From Halomonas almeriensis (GTDB taxonomy: Bacteria > Pseudomonadota > Gammaproteobacteria > Pseudomonadales > Halomonadaceae), in NCBI RefSeq assembly GCF_030409235.1, contig NZ_JAUFPO010000009.1, forward strand, positions 1-64,000: a stretch of DNA of 64,000 nucleotides. Direction: 5' to 3'. The translations under genes were made by a program, and so were the position numbers. Positions 47,485-55,514 of the stretch are shown here, in pieces (position 1 is the stretch's first letter; each line of letters opens with the position of its first letter). The notes under the pieces were generated by a model, which was not told where the DNA came from, searched no databases, and saw only the letters and a list, made by a program, of their open reading frames with translations.

Positions 47485-48378
47485 GTGAAGCTGCTGATAC
47501 TGGATGCCGGTCATTGCCTGAGCCTGGCGCTGGTGCGCGAGGCCAGTCGGCGCAGTGATGTCGAGCTGGTCATCGAGCCGAGCCTCGAGATTACTCAGCA
47601 AAGGCTCGATGAAGTGGCGCCGGATGCCCTGATCATTCCGCCCCTGTCTCGTCCCATCAATGCCGAGCCGGCGTCGGTCACCGCCCACGCCGAAGCCGTG
47701 GAGGCATGCCTGAGCGTCTGCCAGCAGGGCGAGGTGCCGCTGGTCTGGTGTGTGTCCGATCAGTTATACGAACAGGGCCATGAGTCGCCCATCGACGAGC
47801 ATGTGATCCCCGAACCGCGCGATGAGGATCTCAGGCGCCTGGTCCAGGCCGGCAACCGGATTCGCGCCGAGTGGCCGCGTCACCTGATCGTGCGGCTTGG
47901 GCCCTTGTTTGCCCTGGACGGCAGTCACGCCTGGCTCGGCGAGCTGCTGGATGGTCTGGTCAGGGGTGAGGAGCAGCGGGCCGCCTCGGATGTGGTGCTC
48001 TGTCCGACATCCTGTGATGCCGTCGCCATGGCATTGATCGGCATGCTGCAGCAGCAATCCTGCGGGGCGCAGGCCTGGGGCAGTTATCATCTGGCGGGCA
48101 CCGAGCCGGTCAGTATCTATACCTTTGTCTCGATGGTACGCACCCAGTTGCAGACCCGCCTCGAGGGACGTGGCGAGTCCGTTTCGCTGGGCGCTGTCAA
48201 GGCACTCAATCATCATCACGACCAGCCGTTGCGCCGTGTGCTCAATTGCCGTCGTGTACTGGAAGTCTTTGGCGTGCACCAGAAGCCCTGGCGGCTGGAG
48301 GTCGAGCGCATGCTGGATCTGTGGTGCCTGGCCCGGGATGCCGCAGAGGACCATGGCAGGGAGTCCGGCAAGGCATGA
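47485..48378 (+). CDS. RmlD-fold (dTDP-4-dehydrorhamnose reductase-like) protein without visible catalytic residues
   Basis: The 297-aa product (GTG start, AAGGAG upstream) follows the overall pattern of RmlD-type NAD(P)-binding proteins: MKLLILDAGHCLSLALVREA, PDALIIPP, VPLVWCVSDQLYEQG (counterpart of the family STDYVFDG) and HLIVRLGPLFA. The glycine-rich dinucleotide motif is replaced by DAGHCLSLA. The catalytic Tyr-x-x-x-Lys pair expected in the segment EDLRRLVQAGNRI is absent. It may therefore be a non-enzymatic or regulatory member. Its stop overlaps the start of the following acyltransferase gene by ATGA, implying a joint role, perhaps in lipid or envelope metabolism. Function is unknown. 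Confidence 0.75.
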   Translation: MKLLILDAGHCLSLALVREASRRSDVELVIEPSLEITQQRLDEVAPDALIIPPLSRPINAEPASVTAHAEAVEACLSVCQQGEVPLVWCVSDQLYEQGHESPIDEHVIPEPRDEDLRRLVQAGNRIRAEWPRHLIVRLGPLFALDGSHAWLGELLDGLVRGEEQRAASDVVLCPTSCDAVAMALIGMLQQQSCGAQAWGSYHLAGTEPVSIYTFVSMVRTQLQTRLEGRGESVSLGAVKALNHHHDQPLRRVLNCRRVLEVFGVHQKPWRLEVERMLDLWCLARDAAEDHGRESGKA

Positions 48379-49106
48379 ATGTCGTTCGCAGCACCATCTT
48401 CTATATCGGCTATTTTGCCGCCATGCTTGTCTGCGGTGTGCTCTTCCTCCCGCCGTCGCCGTTCCTGCCATTGGCCAGCCGCTACCGGCTGCTCAACCTC
48501 TACAACCACTTCATCATCGCCTGGTTCCGCCTGGTGTGCGGGGTCCGCTACGAGATTCGCGGCCGGGAAAACCTGCCCGAGGGTGCCTGTGTGCTGTTGT
48601 CGAATCACCAGTGCGAGTGGGAGACGGTCTATCTGCAGTTGCTCAAGCCGCCGGTCTGTACCGTACTCAAGAAGGAGCTGTTGAATTTTCCGATCTTCGG
48701 CTGGGGGCTGCGCCTGCTGCACCCCATCGCGCTGGACCGCTCCCGGCCGTCGCGGGCCATGAAACAGGTGCTGACCCAGGGCAAGCAACGCCTGGAGGAA
48801 GGGTTGTCGGTACTGATCTTTCCCGAGGGCACCCGCGTCGAGCCAGGGCAGCAGCGTCGCTACAACAAGAGTGGCGCCGTCATCGCCTGCCGCGCCGGCG
48901 TGCCGGTGGTGCCGGTGGCGCACAATGCCGGCGAACGCTGGCCCGGCCGTCACTGGGTCAAGCAGCCGGGGCGCCTGACCCTGGTGGTCGGTGAACCCAT
49001 CGAGACCGCGGGACGCAGCGCGGAAGAGGTGCTGGCGGAGACCGAGGCCTGGATCGAGGCGCGGCTGAGCGAAATTTCCGACGTGCCGCGGCCGGTGCCC
49101 GCCTGA
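48375..49106 (+). CDS. 1-acyl-sn-glycerol-3-phosphate acyltransferase family protein (PlsC-like)
   Basis: This is a membrane-associated acyltransferase likely to make phosphatidic acid or to acylate a related lipid. An N-terminal membrane helix (about residues 5-27) precedes the acyltransferase domain. Motif I is NHQCEWET, the HX4E variant of the usual HX4D, and motif III is FPEGTRVEPGQQ. ATG 48375 gives 243 aa, the usual PlsC size, and overlaps the stop of the RmlD-like gene. The longer upstream frame is not conserved-looking. Whether it is the main PlsC of the cell cannot be told from here. Confidence 0.88.
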   Translation: MNVVRSTIFYIGYFAAMLVCGVLFLPPSPFLPLASRYRLLNLYNHFIIAWFRLVCGVRYEIRGRENLPEGACVLLSNHQCEWETVYLQLLKPPVCTVLKKELLNFPIFGWGLRLLHPIALDRSRPSRAMKQVLTQGKQRLEEGLSVLIFPEGTRVEPGQQRRYNKSGAVIACRAGVPVVPVAHNAGERWPGRHWVKQPGRLTLVVGEPIETAGRSAEEVLAETEAWIEARLSEISDVPRPVPA

Positions 49107-49154
49107 CCGGGGCACTCGCCCCGGAGTGCCTGAGGCCTTCAAAATCTGAGACCT

Positions 49155-49182
49155 TCAAAAAAGGCGCCCCGAGGGGCGCCTT
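49155..49182 (-). terminator. terminator after fabB
   Basis: AAGGCGCCCC and GGGGCGCCTT (49161-49182) form a perfect 10-bp stem. On the minus strand the hairpin is followed by six T residues, so it ends the fabA-fabB transcript; plus-strand transcripts from the acyltransferase gene may also stop here. Confidence 0.9.
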
Positions 49183-49210
49183 GAGTCATCTGCCGTGGCC
49201 CCCGGGGCCC

Positions 49211-50425
49211 TCAGTCGCGATACTTCTCGAGCACCAGGCAGGCGTTCGTGCCGCCGAACCCGAAGCTGTTGGACAGCACGCGCTCCACGTGGGTGTCGCG
49301 CCGCTCGGTGACGATATCGAAGCCCGCTGCCTGCTCGTCGAGGTTCTCAACATTGGCGGAGGCCGCGATGAAGTCGTTCTTCATCATCAGCAGCGAGTAG
49401 ATGGTTTCCTGCACCCCGGTGGCGCCCAGCGAGTGGCCGGTCAGCGACTTGGTGGAGCTCATCGCCGGCGTCTCATCGCCGAAGACTTCCCGAACCGCCT
49501 TGAGTTCGGCGACGTCACCCACGGGCGTGGAAGTGCCGTGGGTGTTGATGTAGTCGATCCGGCCGTCGACCGTGGCCATGGCCTGGCGCATGCAGCGGGC
49601 GGCACCCTCGCCGGAGGGCGCGACCATGTCGTAGCCGTCGGATGTGGCGCCATAACCGACCAGCTCCGCATAGATGGTGGCGCCACGTGCCTTGGCGTGC
49701 TCCAGCTCTTCCAGGACCAGCATGCCGCCGCCACCGGCGATGATGAAGCCGTCGCGCGCCTGATCGTAGGGGCGCGACGCCTGCTCGGGCGCGTCGTTGT
49801 ACTGGGTGGAAAGGGCGCCCATGGCGTCGAACAGGCAGGACAGGGTCCAGTGCTCTTCCTCGCCGCCGCCGGCGAAGACCACGTCCTGCTTGCCCAGCTG
49901 GATCTGTTCCATGGCACTGCCGATGCAATGGGCCGAGGTGGCGCAGGCCGAGGAAATGGAGTAGTTGACGCCCTTGATCTGGAAGGGCGTGGCCAGGCAA
50001 GCCGATACGGTGCTGCCCATGGTGCGGGTGACCCGATAGGGACCCACGCGGCGCAGTCCCTTGTCACGCATGACATCGGCCGCCTCGACCTGGTTGGCAC
50101 TCGAGGCGCCGCCCGAGCCGGCGATCAGGCCGGTGCGCTCGTTGGAAACCTGTTCCGGTGTCAGGCCCGAATCCTCAATGGCCTGATTCATCGAGACATA
50201 GGCATAAGCGGCGGCATCGCCCATGAAGCGCTTGAGCTTGCGGTCGACTACGGCATCCAGGTCGATGTCGACGACACCGGCCACCTGGCTGCGGAAGCCG
50301 CGCTCGGCATAGTCTTCCTTGAAGCGAATGCCCGACCGCCCCTGGCGCAGTGCCTCGAGCACCTGTTGTGCGTCATTGCCCAGGCAGGAAACGATGCCCA
50401 GGCCGGTGACTACCACTCGTCGCAT
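49211..50425 (-). CDS. fabB: beta-ketoacyl-ACP synthase I
   Basis: FabB elongates acyl-ACP and is needed, with FabA, to make unsaturated fatty acids. The start is ATG 50425 with a consensus AGGAGG upstream, giving 404 aa ([18 protein letters not shown]). The Cys-His-His triad is visible: [24 protein letters not shown] and [11 protein letters not shown]. It is 13 nt after fabA in the same operon, as in other gammaproteobacteria using the FabA/FabB route. Confidence 0.97.
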   Translation of the reverse strand: MRRVVVTGLGIVSCLGNDAQQVLEALRQGRSGIRFKEDYAERGFRSQVAGVVDIDLDAVVDRKLKRFMGDAAAYAYVSMNQAIEDSGLTPEQVSNERTGLIAGSGGASSANQVEAADVMRDKGLRRVGPYRVTRTMGSTVSACLATPFQIKGVNYSISSACATSAHCIGSAMEQIQLGKQDVVFAGGGEEEHWTLSCLFDAMGALSTQYNDAPEQASRPYDQARDGFIIAGGGGMLVLEELEHAKARGATIYAELVGYGATSDGYDMVAPSGEGAARCMRQAMATVDGRIDYINTHGTSTPVGDVAELKAVREVFGDETPAMSSTKSLTGHSLGATGVQETIYSLLMMKNDFIAASANVENLDEQAAGFDIVTERRDTHVERVLSNSFGFGGTNACLVLEKYRD

Positions 50426-50438
50426 GGAAGCCTCCTGT

Positions 50439-50954
50439 TCAGAAATTCGCAGTGGAGGTGAAAAGGCCGACACGAAGGTCATTGGCCTGATAGATGTCGC
50501 GGCCATCCACGGAGACGGTGCCGTCGGCCATGCCAAGAATCAGGCGCCGGGTGATGATGCGCTTGATATTGATATGGTAGGTGACCTTGCTGGCCTCGGG
50601 GAGGATCTGGCCGGTGAACTTGACCTCGCCACACCCCAGGGCACGCCCGCGGCCGGGATAGCCCATCCAGCCCAGATAGAAGCCGACCAGCTGCCACATG
50701 GCATCCAGGCCCAGGCAACCGGGCATGACCGGGTCGCCGGGGAAATGGCAGCCGAAGAACCACAGGTCCGGATGGATATCCAGCTCGGCAATCAGCTGGC
50801 CCTTGCCGTGCTCGCCGCCTTCTTCGTGGATGTGCGTGATGCGATCGAGCATCAGCATGTTGGGTGCCGGCAGTTGGGCGTTGCCGGGGCCGAAAAGTTC
50901 GCCACGGCTGCATGCCAGCAGTGCTTCGCGATCAAAGGAATGTTGCTTGGTCAC
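50439..50954 (-). CDS. fabA: 3-hydroxydecanoyl-ACP dehydratase/isomerase
   Basis: FabA dehydrates 3-hydroxydecanoyl-ACP and isomerises trans-2- to cis-3-decenoyl-ACP, the branch point for unsaturated fatty acids. The 171-aa protein contains the catalytic His in [15 protein letters not shown] and Asp in LGLDAMWQL. It is first in the fabA-fabB operon. A 17-bp palindrome lies 30-46 nt upstream and is a candidate operator for a FabR/DesT-type regulator. Confidence 0.97.
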   Translation of the reverse strand: MTKQHSFDREALLACSRGELFGPGNAQLPAPNMLMLDRITHIHEEGGEHGKGQLIAELDIHPDLWFFGCHFPGDPVMPGCLGLDAMWQLVGFYLGWMGYPGRGRALGCGEVKFTGQILPEASKVTYHINIKRIITRRLILGMADGTVSVDGRDIYQANDLRVGLFTSTANF

Positions 50955-50983
50955 TGAGTCGTTCCGAGAGTCGAGATAACTGT

Positions 50984-51000
50984 ATGCCGTGTCACGGCAT
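50984..51000. promoter_or_regulatory. 17-bp palindrome upstream of fabA
   Basis: ATGCCGTGTCACGGCAT has perfect 8-bp arms around one central base, at the place where an operator would control fabA-fabB. TetR-type regulators of unsaturated fatty-acid genes (FabR, DesT) bind palindromes of similar size. The actual regulator is not encoded in this window. Confidence 0.6.
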
Positions 51001-51122
51001 GCGGCCGCCAGGCGGTACTGCCTAGTCTACTGTCCGCGTTCGTCGAATGCACGTCGAGACGCAACAGCGCATTTTTTCCGTCCCTGGCGTAAAGTCGTGT
51101 CTAACGGGTTGCCGGATCCAGC

Positions 51123-51137
51123 ATGCCATGATGGCAT
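51123..51137. repeat. second ATGCC-type palindrome in the fabA / GGDEF-EAL divergent region
   Basis: ATGCCATGATGGCAT has perfect 7-bp arms around one base and shares the outer ATGCC/GGCAT with the palindrome at 50984-51000. It is 31 nt before the first possible start of the divergent signalling gene and could be a further operator or a leader hairpin. Confidence 0.4.
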
Positions 51138-51167
51138 GAGCGCCGGTGATCTTCATCTTATACGTGA

Positions 51168-52976
51168 GTGTCGATGATCATGTGGCCCCGGTTACGCCTT
51201 GAACGGCTGTCGTTTGTGCTGATGCTGGGCCCTGTGCTGGCAATGCCCTGGCTATCCTCACCGGTCTGGCGGGGCGCTGTTGCCTGTCTGCTGGTGCTCT
51301 CTGCCGGGCAGGCCTGGCGTCGCTGGCAAGACCTGCAGGCGCACGAGCGGGTGCAGCGCGAAGCGCTGGCCGTGGTCGAGGAAGGAGTCGTGGTCACCGA
51401 TGCCGATTACCGCATCCTGGACGTCAATGCCGCGATGACCCGGGCCTCCGGTTACACCCTGGAGGAAGTCCGCGGCTGGCATGCGACCCGACTCTCGGCG
51501 CCGCGACATGATGCTGCCTTCTTCGAGCGCCTCTTGCAGAGCGCACGGTCCGTCGGCCGCTGGGAGGGCGAGTTCTGGCATCGCCGTAAGTCGGGAGGCG
51601 TCTATCCGGCATGGCTCAAGGTGCAGCCCCGGCTGGGGTCGCGTGGCGAGCTTCAGGGCTATGTCTGTGTGTTGTCGCCCATCTCATCTCAGACGGCCGG
51701 CGCCAGGGACCTTCGGCGCATCGGCTTCGAGGACGCCCTGACCGGCCTGCCCAATCGACGCCGCTTGCATGAATTGCTGGGCTCGCGATTGTCGCGCCTG
51801 ACGCAAGGCGAATGCCTGGATCTAGCCCTGGTGGATATCGATGGCTTCCGCGCCATCAATGAAGGGCTGGGCAGCGAAACGAGTGACCGACTGCTGGTGC
51901 TGATCGGCCAGCACCTGAACGAGTTCGTGCCGAATGGCGTGGTCGGCCGTTCGGGCGGCAATCAGTTCATGCTGCTGAGGTCCGGCGGCGGCGAGGATCA
52001 TGATGACTGGATCCAGCGCTTGCAGGCCTGGATGGCCACTCCCTTCGCGCTGGATGGCCGCTCCATGCGGCTCGGTGCCACCATCGGCAGCTGCCAGGCG
52101 CCAACGGACGGCATGCGTGTCAGCACGCTCAGGCAATGCCTCGAGACGGCGCTGTTCAGCGCCAAACGCAATGGCCGCAATCATGCCCTGCGCTACAGCC
52201 CCGGCCTGGGGTTCCATGGGGCCACGTCGATGCGCATGGTCAATGACCTGCGCAGTGCGCTGGCGATCGGCGGGCAGCTGGAGCTGCACTTTCAGCCTCA
52301 GTACCGGCTGGCCAATGATGCCCTGACCGGGCTCGAGGTTCTGCTGCGCTGGCGCCACCCCCATGAAGGTCTGATCCTTCCTGCCGACTTCATCCCCATG
52401 GCCGAGACGCATGGCCTGATGGCATCAATGGGCAACTGGGTGATCGACCAGACCCTGGCGCAGATGGCCTGCTGGCGCGACCGGGGTCAGCTCCGGGTGC
52501 CAGTGTGGGTCAATGTCTCGCCGGTCCAGCTCTTTCAGGGCAAGCTGGAGGCCGCCCTGCAGGCGGGGCTGGCACGCCATCGTCTGGAGGCCCGCTATCT
52601 GGGGCTGGAGCTTACCGAGTCGACCCTGCTCGATGAACGGGCCGGTGATGTCGTCCCCCGGCTCGAGGCCCTGCGCGAACGAGGCCACCCCACCGCCCTG
52701 GATGACTTCGGCACCGGCTACTCGTCGCTCGGCTACCTGACACGCCTGCCGCTGGACAAGCTCAAGCTCGACCGAACCTTTGTCGAGTCCCTGCCGGAAG
52801 ATCGCTCCAATATCGCCATCGTCAATGCTGTTCTAGCCATGGCCGAGGGCCTGTCCTTGAAAGTGGTAGCCGAAGGCGTGGAAACGCTGGCCCAGCGCGA
52901 CTTTCTGCGTGCCGCCGGTTGCGGCGAGGCCCAGGGGTACTGGTACTCGCCACCGCGCATGGCATCGGAGATCTAG
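51168..52976 (+). CDS. membrane-anchored PAS-GGDEF-EAL protein, probable c-di-GMP phosphodiesterase
   Basis: Two N-terminal membrane helices (about residues 12-30 and 33-50) are followed by a PAS sensor domain (about 65-170), a GGDEF domain (about 183-345) and an EAL domain (about 355-600). The cyclase signature is RSGGNQF (residues 261-267) instead of R-x-GG[DE]EF, so cyclase activity is probably lost. The phosphodiesterase site looks intact: EVL at 390-392 with the metal-binding Glu, LELTES, DDFGTGYSS (512-520), KLD and AEGVE. Starts at GTG 51168, ATG 51174 and ATG 51180 are all possible. It is divergent from fabA and its stop codon overlaps that of the convergent membrane protein gene. Confidence 0.9.
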   Translation: MSMIMWPRLRLERLSFVLMLGPVLAMPWLSSPVWRGAVACLLVLSAGQAWRRWQDLQAHERVQREALAVVEEGVVVTDADYRILDVNAAMTRASGYTLEEVRGWHATRLSAPRHDAAFFERLLQSARSVGRWEGEFWHRRKSGGVYPAWLKVQPRLGSRGELQGYVCVLSPISSQTAGARDLRRIGFEDALTGLPNRRRLHELLGSRLSRLTQGECLDLALVDIDGFRAINEGLGSETSDRLLVLIGQHLNEFVPNGVVGRSGGNQFMLLRSGGGEDHDDWIQRLQAWMATPFALDGRSMRLGATIGSCQAPTDGMRVSTLRQCLETALFSAKRNGRNHALRYSPGLGFHGATSMRMVNDLRSALAIGGQLELHFQPQYRLANDALTGLEVLLRWRHPHEGLILPADFIPMAETHGLMASMGNWVIDQTLAQMACWRDRGQLRVPVWVNVSPVQLFQGKLEAALQAGLARHRLEARYLGLELTESTLLDERAGDVVPRLEALRERGHPTALDDFGTGYSSLGYLTRLPLDKLKLDRTFVESLPEDRSNIAIVNAVLAMAEGLSLKVVAEGVETLAQRDFLRAAGCGEAQGYWYSPPRMASEI

Positions 52977-53488
52977 CCTCGGGGCCGCGCCGGGGATGGT
53001 GGGCGGGGCTGCCCAAGCTGCCGCGAGACCCCCAGGCAGAGGAGCAGCCAGACCAGCGCCTCGGCCGGCAGCAACCAGGGCGCCAGGTCCACCTCGGCCA
53101 GGCGGGCCCCACCGAAATAGGACATCGGCGCGCTGAGCGCACCCCCCAGCATGGCCAGCCGCGGGTGGGGCCACAGCCAAGCCAGGCCATGGTGCAGCGT
53201 GCTGGCAAACAGCGGCCAGAGTAGCCACAGCCAGACAGGCAGGGGCCCCAGTCGCCAGGCGTCATCGGGGAACTGAAAGCCGCCGGCCAGGGCGAGGCCG
53301 CCATCGACCCCCAGTCCCAGCAGGGCAAAACCGGCCAGCCAGCGCCACTCGCCCGGATACGCCATGAAGCGCAGGTGCAGGGCCAGCAGGATGGCCACCG
53401 TGACCAGTCCGATCAGGCTGCCCCCCAGTACGCAGGCCAGCCAGCCGAGCTGAAAGCCCGCCAGATTGGCGATCAGCCGGCCCTTCAT
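52973..53488 (-). CDS. DUF2878-like small membrane protein (light/lipid operon)
   Basis: A 171-aa hydrophobic protein with about five membrane segments, including GFQLGWLACVLGGSLIGLVTVAILLALHL near the start, LPVWLWLLWPLFASTLHHGLAW and a Trp-rich C-terminal part. It resembles the DUF2878 family, which often follows cyclopropane-synthase-like genes. The ATG at 53488 overlaps the stop of the methyltransferase gene by ATGA; upstream in-frame sequence is not part of it. The activity is unknown. The final TAG lies inside CTAG shared with the convergent GGDEF-EAL gene. Last gene of the operon. Confidence 0.75.
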   Translation of the reverse strand: MKGRLIANLAGFQLGWLACVLGGSLIGLVTVAILLALHLRFMAYPGEWRWLAGFALLGLGVDGGLALAGGFQFPDDAWRLGPLPVWLWLLWPLFASTLHHGLAWLWPHPRLAMLGGALSAPMSYFGGARLAEVDLAPWLLPAEALVWLLLCLGVSRQLGQPRPPSPARPRG

Positions 53489-54753
53489 GGCGCCCCCGTC
53501 AACGGCGCGGGGCGGGCCCCCGGCTTGGCCATCAGCAGGTGGCAGGTGCCGATGGTGCGCTCGAGAAATCCCCCCTCGCAATAGCCCAGGTAATAGCGCC
53601 ACATACGGATGAATCGCTCGTCGTAGCCCAGGCGGCGTACCGTCTCCAGGTTGTCGTCGAAGCGCTGGCGCCACTCGCGCAGCGTACGGGCATAATGCAG
53701 GCCGATCTCGTCCAGGGCGACCAAGTTCAGTGTGGTGCGCCGCGTCAGGCCATCCAGAATGGCATGGTGAGACGGCAGGAAGCCCCCGGGGAAGATGTAG
53801 CGTTTGATGAAGTCCATCTCCCGGCTGGCGGCCTTGAAACGCTGGTCGCGGATGGTGATGGCCTGCAGCATGGCCAGCCCATCGTCGGTCAGCAGACGAT
53901 CCAGGGTGACCAGGTAGGTATCCAGATACTGGTGGCCGACCGCCTCGATCATTTCCACCGAGACCAGGCGGTCATAGCGTCCGCTCAGCTCCCGATAGTC
54001 CTGCTTGAGCAGGGTGACCTGCTCGGCCAGGCCCTCTTGCGCCAGGCGTTGCGCGGTGTGCGCATACTGTTCCTCGGAAATGGTGGTCGTGGTGACCCGG
54101 CACCCACGGGTCCGCGCGGCATGGATTGCCAGGCCACCCCAGCCGGTACCGATCTCCAGCAGATGGTGATGCGGCTGGACGTCCAGCTTGTCGAGCAGCA
54201 GGTCGAGCTTGTGCGTCGAGGCCTCCTCGAGGCTGGCCGCCGGATGCGGGAAGACCGCACTGGAATACATCCAGTGGTGCTGATCCAGGAAGGTGGCAAA
54301 GAGGTCGTTGCCGATATCGTAATGGGCCGCGATATGCCGTCGTGAGCCGCCCAGAGTGTTGCGCCGCAGGCCATTGGCCAGGCTCAGCAACCAGCGCGCC
54401 AAGGAGGCCATGCCGCCTTCTATGTCCCGATTGACCCTCTCCAGATTGGCGGCCAGCAGGCGTACCAGCGACACCAGGTCGTCGGTGTCCCAGTCACCAT
54501 CCATGTAGGCTTCTGCCGCCCCCACCGTGCCGCCCAGGGCGAAACGCCGCCAGGCCCGGGGGCGGTGGATGTGCAGGGTGACACAGCGTTCGTCACCCTG
54601 GCCAAGCTGCTGTTGCTGTGCTTGCTCGACGAGGGTCAAGCGCCCGCCTTTCAGGCTGGCCAGCTGCGGGATCAGGCGTGCTCGGCACCAGCGTGAAAGC
54701 CGGTCTTCCTTGCCCGAAAGTCGGGGAGTCTCAAGGGTACGGGGCGAATTCAC
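53485..54753 (-). CDS. cyclopropane-fatty-acyl-phospholipid synthase-like methyltransferase
   Basis: This SAM-dependent enzyme probably modifies unsaturated acyl chains of membrane phospholipids. The 422-aa product has an N-terminal lipid-binding region and a methyltransferase domain with LLEIGTGWGG (198-207). The motif YDIGNDLFATFLDQHHWMYSSAVF aligns with the CFA synthase region, but the Cys that helps bind bicarbonate in E. coli CFA synthase appears as Ser, so it may not make plain cyclopropanes. Start is GTG 54753, overlapping the DUF1365 stop (GTGA). Methyltransferases in this kind of operon have been connected with furan fatty-acid formation in other bacteria; that role is an inference here. 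Confidence 0.85.
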   Translation of the reverse strand: MNSPRTLETPRLSGKEDRLSRWCRARLIPQLASLKGGRLTLVEQAQQQQLGQGDERCVTLHIHRPRAWRRFALGGTVGAAEAYMDGDWDTDDLVSLVRLLAANLERVNRDIEGGMASLARWLLSLANGLRRNTLGGSRRHIAAHYDIGNDLFATFLDQHHWMYSSAVFPHPAASLEEASTHKLDLLLDKLDVQPHHHLLEIGTGWGGLAIHAARTRGCRVTTTTISEEQYAHTAQRLAQEGLAEQVTLLKQDYRELSGRYDRLVSVEMIEAVGHQYLDTYLVTLDRLLTDDGLAMLQAITIRDQRFKAASREMDFIKRYIFPGGFLPSHHAILDGLTRRTTLNLVALDEIGLHYARTLREWRQRFDDNLETVRRLGYDERFIRMWRYYLGYCEGGFLERTIGTCHLLMAKPGARPAPLTGAP

Positions 54754-55514
54754 GGGGGTGTCTCCTCATGCGTGGGACGGGAATACCAGGGGATGCGTTT
54801 CAGCCATAGACGCAGTGCCTCGAAATGGATGCCGGCCAGAGTCTTCAGCGGCATGCCGGGATGCCGTGCCAGGGTCGCCAGCAGGTGCCGGCGGGTGGCC
54901 GGCATGGCGCTCAGCGACAGCGTCGCGTCGAAATGTCGCCGGGCGTCCTGCAGGATGTCCATGTGCAGCTCCAGTGCCTCGCCGGGCGTGTTGAAGCGCC
55001 ACTGATACTCCATTTCCATGGGCAGAAAGGGCGAAACGTGCATGGCCTTGAGAAAGGCCGCGCGGTGACCATGACGCTCCGGGTTCACGCGACACGCATA
55101 GTGCGTGCGTTCCCCCCAGGGGGTGTTGGTCACCTCGCCCAGGACGGCGCATAGCCGGTCCTCGGCATCGTAGGCGTAGTACAGCGAGATCGGGTTGAAG
55201 CCCACTCCCAGGGTGCGCAGTTGCGTCAGCAGGCAGATACGTCCCTCGGGTGCCTCGCCGAGCTGGCGCTGCAGCTCGGCGCGCACGGCCTCCTTCAGGC
55301 AGGGGGTCTCCGGCGACAGGTAGTCTGCGCGACGGAAGCGCACCAGCGCCGGCCGGCGGGCGCTGAAGCCGGGCACGCCATCGAAGAGCTCGGGCAGCTC
55401 GTCCAGGTCCAGCCAGGCCATCCACAGCCGATAGCGAAAGGCGTGATAGCGGGGCGTGAAGCGCCGGTGCTGCAGCCAGCCACGGTAGAGGCACGAGCGC
55501 GGCCGGGTCAGCAT
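54750..55514 (-). CDS. DUF1365 family protein
   Basis: A 254-aa protein of the DUF1365 family (start LYRGWLQHRRFTPRYHAFRYRLWMAWLDLDELPELF; inner LGVGFNPISLYYAYD, FLKAMHVSPFLPMEMEYQWRF). The biochemical activity is unknown, but the family nearly always lies between an FAD-dependent oxidoreductase and a cyclopropane-synthase-like enzyme, as here. Overlaps of 7 nt with the upstream gene and 4 nt with the downstream gene show translational coupling, which fits a shared pathway on membrane lipids. Confidence 0.88.
   Translation of the reverse strand: MLTRPRSCLYRGWLQHRRFTPRYHAFRYRLWMAWLDLDELPELFDGVPGFSARRPALVRFRRADYLSPETPCLKEAVRAELQRQLGEAPEGRICLLTQLRTLGVGFNPISLYYAYDAEDRLCAVLGEVTNTPWGERTHYACRVNPERHGHRAAFLKAMHVSPFLPMEMEYQWRFNTPGEALELHMDILQDARRHFDATLSLSAMPATRRHLLATLARHPGMPLKTLAGIHFEALRLWLKRIPWYSRPTHEETPP

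Noticed and set aside
53485..54753. Canonical cyclopropane fatty acid synthase (cfa)
   Set aside because: The operon context and the Ser at the expected bicarbonate-binding Cys position argue for a related but different methyltransferase, so I did not assign the symbol.
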